From assembly GCA_018895795.1 (NCBI GenBank), contig JAHINZ010000234.1:1-10002 (forward strand): a stretch of DNA of 10,002 nt, read 5' to 3'. Origin of the DNA: Alphaproteobacteria bacterium (GTDB taxonomy: Bacteria > Pseudomonadota > Alphaproteobacteria > Caulobacterales > Caulobacteraceae). The position numbers were made by a program, and so were the translations under genes. Of the stretch, positions 6,540-10,002 are shown piece after piece (the stretch's first letter is position 1; each line of letters opens with the position of its first letter). The notes beneath the pieces are model-generated. The model saw only the letters and a program-made list of their open reading frames with translations, had not been told where the DNA came from and made no database searches.

Positions 6540-7835
6540 ATGTTCGCCAAGCTTCGATCCGCTCGTCCTCTGCTCGTCGCCCTTGGTCTCGCGCTGTCTT
6601 CTCTCGCCGGTATCGCGCCCAGCACGGCCGCGGCCGAGATTCCCTATCTGCAACTCAACACCGCCGAGCCCAAATACGCGGCGATCGTGATCGACGCGAA
6701 TTCCGGCGAAGTTCTCTATGACAAACGGGCTGACAGCCCCCGCTATCCGGCCTCGGTGACCAAGATCATGACGCTCTACCTCGCTTTCGAGGCGTTGAGC
6801 GAAGGCCGGATGAAGCCCACCGATCGCGTCGTCATCTCCCCGCGCGCCGCCGCTCAGGCGCCGACCAAGCTGGGCCTGCCGGCCGGCGACAGCCTGTCGG
6901 TGGACGAGGCGATTCGCGCCATCACGGTGAAATCCGCCAACGACGTGGCCGTCGCCCTGGCCGAGAAGCTGGGCGGTAGCGAACAGCGCTTCGCCGCCCT
7001 GATGACTCTGCGGGGTCAGGAACTGGGCATGCGTAACAGCCGGTTCGTCAACGCCTCGGGCCTTCCCGACAGCCGCCAGATCAGCACGGCGCGTGACCTG
7101 GCCATCCTGTCGCGCGCCACGATGCGCGACTTTCCGCAGTACTATAGCTATTTCAGCATCAAGGGCTTCACCTTCCGCGGCAACTACGTCCGGGGCCATA
7201 ATCGCCTTCTGGACAGCATGGACGGTTTCGACGGCCTGAAGACCGGCTACACCAACGCCTCGGGCTACAACCTCGCCGGCTCGGCCGTGCGCGATGGTCG
7301 TCGCCTGATCGCCGTGGTCCTGGGCGGCTCTTCGACCGCCTGGCGCGACAACAACATGGAAGACCTGCTGCTGACGGGCTTCGAGGTGATGAAGCGCCGT
7401 TCGCGCGGCGACCGCACCACCATCGCCGCCAATCTTTATGAAGACGAGCCGACCGGCGCCGTCATGCGCCCCTCGGTCGAACAGGGCGATGGCGAACAAT
7501 CGGGCCTGCAGATCGTGCTGACCGACAAGCCGCGCCCCGCGCCGGTCAAGGTCTCGCCGACACTGAAGGCCGCTCAAGCCAAGGCCAATAAGCCCAAGGG
7601 CGACTGGTCCGTGCAGGTCGGCGCCTTCCAATCCAAGGGCTTGGCGACCAAGCAGTTGTCGATTGTCCGCGGCCGTTTCGCCAAGTTCGTGGCCGACGCC
7701 GAGGGCGCGGTCGAAGGCGCCGCCGGCGGCGCGTTCCGCGCTCAGTTCCAGGGGCTGACCGCCGAAGCCGCCCGCAGCGCCTGCTCGGCGATCACCGCCA
7801 AACGCCAACCCTGCATGGTGTTGTCGCCGCGATAG
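6540..7835 (+). CDS. D-alanyl-D-alanine carboxypeptidase (PBP5/DacF-like) with C-terminal SPOR domain
   Basis: A 431-residue secreted peptidase S11 enzyme that removes the terminal D-Ala from peptidoglycan pentapeptides in the periplasm. Residues 1-33 form a Sec signal peptide: basic KLRSAR, hydrophobic core LLVALGLALSSLAGIA, then STAAA before the likely cleavage near AAA-EIP. All three active-site motifs are present: SVTK (Ser72-Lys75), SAN (Ser132-Asn134) and KTG (Lys234-Gly236). Residues about 354-431, starting GDWSVQVGAF, form a SPOR domain, which binds denuded glycan at the septum, joined by a linker rich in Pro, Ala and Lys. This architecture is common in alphaproteobacteria. The frame is open back to an ATG at 6477, but that start would add 21 residues before the signal peptide and overlap the probable promoter, so 6540 is preferred despite a weak ribosome-binding site. 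A terminator follows 48 bases after the stop. Confidence 0.93.
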   Translation: MFAKLRSARPLLVALGLALSSLAGIAPSTAAAEIPYLQLNTAEPKYAAIVIDANSGEVLYDKRADSPRYPASVTKIMTLYLAFEALSEGRMKPTDRVVISPRAAAQAPTKLGLPAGDSLSVDEAIRAITVKSANDVAVALAEKLGGSEQRFAALMTLRGQELGMRNSRFVNASGLPDSRQISTARDLAILSRATMRDFPQYYSYFSIKGFTFRGNYVRGHNRLLDSMDGFDGLKTGYTNASGYNLAGSAVRDGRRLIAVVLGGSSTAWRDNNMEDLLLTGFEVMKRRSRGDRTTIAANLYEDEPTGAVMRPSVEQGDGEQSGLQIVLTDKPRPAPVKVSPTLKAAQAKANKPKGDWSVQVGAFQSKGLATKQLSIVRGRFAKFVADAEGAVEGAAGGAFRAQFQGLTAEAARSACSAITAKRQPCMVLSPR

Positions 7836-7883
7836 AGGCGACGGCGTCCTGGCCTCGGCCAGAACTCAACCAGACTTAAGATC

Positions 7884-7918
7884 GAGCCCGGAGCGCCCAG
7901 CGCCCGGGCTCTTTTCTT
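7884..7918 (+). terminator. Rho-independent terminator of the D,D-carboxypeptidase gene
   Basis: GAGCCCGG (7884-7891) pairs with CCGGGCTC (7904-7911). An inner GCGC/GCGC pair closes a 3-base CCA loop after a bulged A, and TTTTCTT follows directly on the plus strand. The minus strand has no matching T-run on the other side, so it should stop only plus-strand transcription. Confidence 0.9.
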
Positions 7919-7969
7919 GCGCGCCGAGTCCCTCCAATCACGTGTGATGGACCTGAGGCTTGCTAAGAC

Positions 7970-8395
7970 CTAGCGCTTCAACAGCCTATCCCGCGCCGCG
8001 TTGAGCTGGGCCGCGAGGCCCGCCGTGCCGCCCTTGTCGGGGTGGGCCAACCGAATCAGGCGCGCGTGGGCCGAGCGGATGTCTTCGGCGGTGGCGTCGG
8101 GGCCGACCCCCAGAATCGAGCGAGCTTCGGTCAGGCTGGGTCCAGAGACCGCCGGCGGCGCGGCCTTGCGCGCGGCGCGCCTGCCGCGGGCTTCCGAGGC
8201 GCTCCACAGGCCGACGACGCCCAGGACGATGCCCGTGCCCCAACCGCCGCGAAGGGTGGTGTAGGCCGCGCCCGCGAACGCGGCCAAGGCCACGACGCCG
8301 GCGCCGACCCGCCAGCCTTCGCCTTTCACCAGCGGCCGCTTTCCGCCCCAGAACACCAGGGCCAGCACAGCCGCGCCAAGCAACAGATAGATCAT
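7970..8395 (-). CDS. Membrane-anchored J-domain (DnaJ/TIM14-like) protein
   Basis: A 141-residue J-protein. Residues 1-17 form an N-terminal hydrophobic helix with MIYLLLGAAVLALVFW. Residues about 29-47 and 53-65 are further hydrophobic segments, followed by a basic stretch GRRAARKAA (71-79). The C-terminal J domain (about 87-141) has helix I (LTEARSILGV), helix II, the invariant HPD tripeptide (His118-Pro119-Asp120) and helix III. This arrangement resembles mitochondrial Pam18/TIM14 and its alphaproteobacterial homologues, which stimulate an Hsp70 partner at a membrane; there is no Gly/Phe or zinc-finger region as in full DnaJ. It lies 39 bases downstream of mipZ on the same strand and is probably co-transcribed. 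A weak GGA Shine-Dalgarno overlaps a hairpin arm. The client and partner are unknown. Confidence 0.9.
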   Translation of the reverse strand: MIYLLLGAAVLALVFWGGKRPLVKGEGWRVGAGVVALAAFAGAAYTTLRGGWGTGIVLGVVGLWSASEARGRRAARKAAPPAVSGPSLTEARSILGVGPDATAEDIRSAHARLIRLAHPDKGGTAGLAAQLNAARDRLLKR

Positions 8396-8400
8396 CGCGT

Positions 8401-8427
8401 TTCCGGAAGCGCCCGGCGGGTTCCGGA
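8401..8427 (-). other. Inverted/direct repeat hairpin between mipZ and the J-domain gene
   Basis: TTCCGGA occurs at 8401-8407 and again at 8421-8427, exactly 20 bases apart. Because it is nearly self-complementary, it is both a direct repeat and an inverted repeat. In the minus-strand mRNA, TCCGGAA and TTCCGGA can form a 7-bp stem with a 12-base loop. The 3' arm includes the GGA that would serve as the ribosome-binding site of the J-domain gene. There is no T-run, so it is not a standard terminator. Confidence 0.6.
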
Positions 8428-8434
8428 GGGGACC

Positions 8435-9271
8435 CTATTGGGCGGCGAGCAGAGTTTCCCCGGAATAGGCCGAAAGACCAAGCGAATGCATCAGGGCCCG
8501 AAGCTCCTGACGCGCCGCCAGGTGCTGCAGGGACACCGGCACCGGACGAACTTGCGGCGACAGGTCGGCGATGGTCAGGCCGAACGGGAACAGTTCCCGA
8601 TAGATCACCCGGTCGCGCAGGCCTGGACCCATGCGGAAACCGACGCGCTTGGCCAAAGCCGTGAGGCGATCTTCCAGACGCTTGCGGTTACGGGCCTCGG
8701 TGGTGGCCAAGCGGTTGCGCAGCACCACCCAATCCAGCGCCTGGCGCTGGCCGCTCATGGCCCGCGCCTTGCGGGCTTCCCAGACCGACTGGGAATAGAG
8801 GCTGGGCGTGGTCAGTTCCAGGGTCACCGGATCCACATGACCCAGCATGTCGAAGTCGACGAAACTGTCGTTCATCGGCGTGACGATCAGGTCGGCGCGG
8901 CCATGGGCCAGGCGCGAAATGGCGGTGTCGCCGCCGGGGGTGTCGATCAGGACAAAGTCGGCTTCTTCCAGCCCCCGGGCGAAGGCCCGCTCGAAGTGCT
9001 CGATCTGCTCGGCGTCCGACGCCGTGGCCAGAGCGATGTCATCCTCGCTGAGGCGCAGTTGCAGCGGCTCGGGCAGGGACAGCTTCTTGTCGGCCAGCCA
9101 GGCGCGGCGGTTCTCGAAGAAGCGCATGGAGGTGCACTGGCGCAGGTCCAGGTCGATCACCGCCACCTTGGCGCCACCGTAAAGCAGGGCCGTAACGAGA
9201 TGGACGGCGATGGTGGACTTACCCGCCCCGCCCTTCTCGTTGCCGACCACGATCACGCGCGTTTCAGCCAT
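8435..9271 (-). CDS. mipZ: Division plane positioning ATPase MipZ
   Basis: A 278-residue P-loop ATPase of the ParA/MinD family, recognised as Caulobacter MipZ. MipZ forms a bipolar gradient from the ParB-parS complexes and inhibits FtsZ polymerisation, so that division occurs at midcell. The deviant Walker A motif KGGAGKST (13-20) has signature Lys13 and catalytic Lys18. Asp42 in LDLDLRQ-like context sits at the position needed for hydrolysis, and Walker B ends at Asp110 in FVLIDTPGGD. Arg194, Arg198 and Arg219, which I recall as DNA-contact residues of the Caulobacter crescentus protein, are all conserved at the same numbers. The C-terminus VPVSLQHLAARQELRALMHS is characteristic. AGGAG lies 7 bases before the ATG. 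A GANTC site lies 24-28 bases upstream of the start. It is divergent from panC and followed by the J-domain gene. Confidence 0.97.
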   Translation of the reverse strand: MAETRVIVVGNEKGGAGKSTIAVHLVTALLYGGAKVAVIDLDLRQCTSMRFFENRRAWLADKKLSLPEPLQLRLSEDDIALATASDAEQIEHFERAFARGLEEADFVLIDTPGGDTAISRLAHGRADLIVTPMNDSFVDFDMLGHVDPVTLELTTPSLYSQSVWEARKARAMSGQRQALDWVVLRNRLATTEARNRKRLEDRLTALAKRVGFRMGPGLRDRVIYRELFPFGLTIADLSPQVRPVPVSLQHLAARQELRALMHSLGLSAYSGETLLAAQ

Positions 9272-9294
9272 GTGCTGGCTCCTTGTCTCACCGC

Positions 9295-9299
9295 GACTC
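9295..9299. promoter_or_regulatory. CcrM methylation site (GANTC) in the mipZ leader/promoter
   Basis: GACTC is a GANTC site, the target of the CcrM adenine methyltransferase. It lies 24-28 bases before the mipZ ATG and is the only GANTC I found in the 200-base mipZ-panC intergenic region. In Caulobacter crescentus, mipZ and ftsZ are reported to be activated through CcrM methylation, with GcrA as the reader, which makes this site a good candidate for cell-cycle control. I did not find a convincing -35/-10 pair here. Confidence 0.6.
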
Positions 9300-9459
9300 G
9301 CACGGTCAGCGAAAAGTTAACACGAGGTGGACAGGCCAGCCGAGCGGTCATCGCTTTGTTCCACAGGCCCTTTTGTCGCAGGGGGCAAAGGCGGGCCCCG
9401 CCGCGGCCGCGCAGTGGACGTCGCCTCACCGCTCAGCCATAAGCCACGCCTGTTTGTCC

Positions 9460-9465
9460 AGGAGG
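9460..9465 (+). promoter_or_regulatory. Strong ribosome-binding site of panC
   Basis: AGGAGG, a full Shine-Dalgarno core, lies 6 bases before the ATG at 9472 and fixes the panC start. The rest of the intergenic region towards mipZ shows no clear promoter for panC. Confidence 0.85.
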
Positions 9466-9471
9466 CCGCCG

Positions 9472-10002
9472 ATGCCCCAAGCTTCCCCCAAGATCGTTCG
9501 CACCGTCGCCGATTTGCGCGCCCAGGTCGCCGCCTGGAAGGCCGCCGGAGAGCGGGTCGCGCTGATCCCGACCATGGGCGCCCTGCATGCGGGCCATCTG
9601 ACCCTGATCGAACTGGGAAAGACCAAGGCGCGCCGGACTGTGGCCAGCGTATTCGTCAATCCCACGCAGTTCGCGCCGCACGAGGACTTTGACGCCTACC
9701 CGCGCGGCGAGGCCGCCGACGCCGAGGCCTTGGCCTCGGTGGGGTGCGACCTGATGTTCGCGCCGTCGGCCGAGCAGATGTACGCACCGGGGTTCTCGAC
9801 CGCGATCACGGTCTCCGGCGTCTCCGCCCCCCTCGAGGGCGCGGCCAGGCCCCAGTTCTTCAGCGGCGTGGCCACCGTGGTCGCCAAGCTGTTGATTCAG
9901 AGTCAGGCCGACTACGCCGTGTTCGGCGAGAAGGACTATCAGCAACTGCAGGTCATCCATCGCCTTGTGCGGGATCTCGACCTGCCGGTGGAGATCGTCG
10001 CG
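9472..10002 (+). CDS. panC: Pantoate--beta-alanine ligase (pantothenate synthetase), 5' part
   Basis: The first 177 codons of panC; the gene runs off the window end, and the family is usually about 280 residues. PanC condenses pantoate and beta-alanine with ATP to make pantothenate, the precursor of coenzyme A, in the cytoplasm. Motifs in order: PTMGALHAGH (33-42), the HIGH-like nucleotidyl-transferase signature with His39 and His42; FVNPTQF (61-67), binding pantoate; the GVATVVAKL segment (132-140); and FGEKDYQQLQ (151-160) with Lys154 and Asp155, which contact ATP. The start is set by AGGAGG upstream. It is divergent from mipZ. Just before GVATVV, the His of the E. coli-type HFxGV pattern is Phe (FFSGV, 129-133); this may be a lineage-typical substitution. 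There is no sign of damage in the visible part. Confidence 0.97.
   Translation, partial: MPQASPKIVRTVADLRAQVAAWKAAGERVALIPTMGALHAGHLTLIELGKTKARRTVASVFVNPTQFAPHEDFDAYPRGEAADAEALASVGCDLMFAPSAEQMYAPGFSTAITVSGVSAPLEGAARPQFFSGVATVVAKLLIQSQADYAVFGEKDYQQLQVIHRLVRDLDLPVEIVA

Noticed and set aside
6534..7808. 424-codon minus-strand open frame opposite the D,D-carboxypeptidase.
   Set aside because: Shadow of the secreted enzyme, which has a signal peptide and all three catalytic motifs.
7937..7948. ATCAC-GT-GTGAT inverted repeat between the two convergent genes.
   Set aside because: Arms of 5 bases with a 2-base centre and no T-run; too short to call a terminator or operator.
9316..9321. GTTAAC upstream of mipZ as a CtrA half-site.
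   Set aside because: The flanks do not match TTAACCAT or the TTAA-N7-TTAA full site; a single palindromic hexamer is not enough.
8042..9442. 466-codon plus-strand open frame opposite the J-domain gene and mipZ.
   Set aside because: mipZ is certain on the opposite strand; this frame has no motif and crosses the intergenic region.

Overview
This is a GC-rich alphaproteobacterial chromosome segment that reads as core genome of a Caulobacter species or very close relative. The strongest evidence is a gene at 8435-9271 whose product I recognise as MipZ, the division-plane positioning ATPase of Caulobacter. The phasin, the SPOR-tailed D,D-carboxypeptidase, the FemAB-like DUF482 protein and the GC-rich codon usage agree with this. 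I see no transposase, integrase, phage gene, CRISPR array, tRNA or rRNA.

Layout. 68-2191 (+) is an orphan hybrid histidine kinase with a MASE1-like membrane sensor and a C-terminal receiver. 2213-2644 (-) is a HIT-family hydrolase, converging on the kinase. 2699-3292 (+) is a DUF4287/DUF5655 protein of unknown function, divergent from the HIT gene. 3289-5680 (-) is a tightly coupled three-gene operon transcribed in the order RidA-family protein, glycerophosphodiester phosphodiesterase, DUF482/FemAB-like acyltransferase; its last stop codon shares a CTAG with the stop of the DUF4287/DUF5655 gene. 5732-5768 is a rho-independent terminator for the phasin gene at 5816-6250 (-). 6251-6539 is a regulatory region with a pair of TGC-rich palindromes of the type bound by PhaR, the polyhydroxybutyrate-responsive repressor. 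6540-7835 (+) is a secreted D-alanyl-D-alanine carboxypeptidase with a SPOR domain, followed by a clear terminator. 7970-8395 (-) is a membrane-anchored J-domain protein downstream of mipZ (8435-9271, -). 9472 to the window end (+) is the first 177 codons of panC, divergent from mipZ.

How the genes fit together. Three biological themes appear: cell division and envelope (MipZ, the SPOR carboxypeptidase, possibly the J-protein), carbon storage (the phasin with its putative PhaR operators), and housekeeping metabolism (RidA, GDPD, HIT, PanC). The mipZ upstream region carries a GANTC site, which fits what is known of CcrM methylation-dependent control of mipZ in Caulobacter.

I do not see a novel defence, mobile or biosynthetic system. 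The points most worth checking are regulatory: the PhaR-like operator pair around a -35-like element, the GANTC site before mipZ, and a hairpin that overlaps the ribosome-binding site of the J-domain gene.
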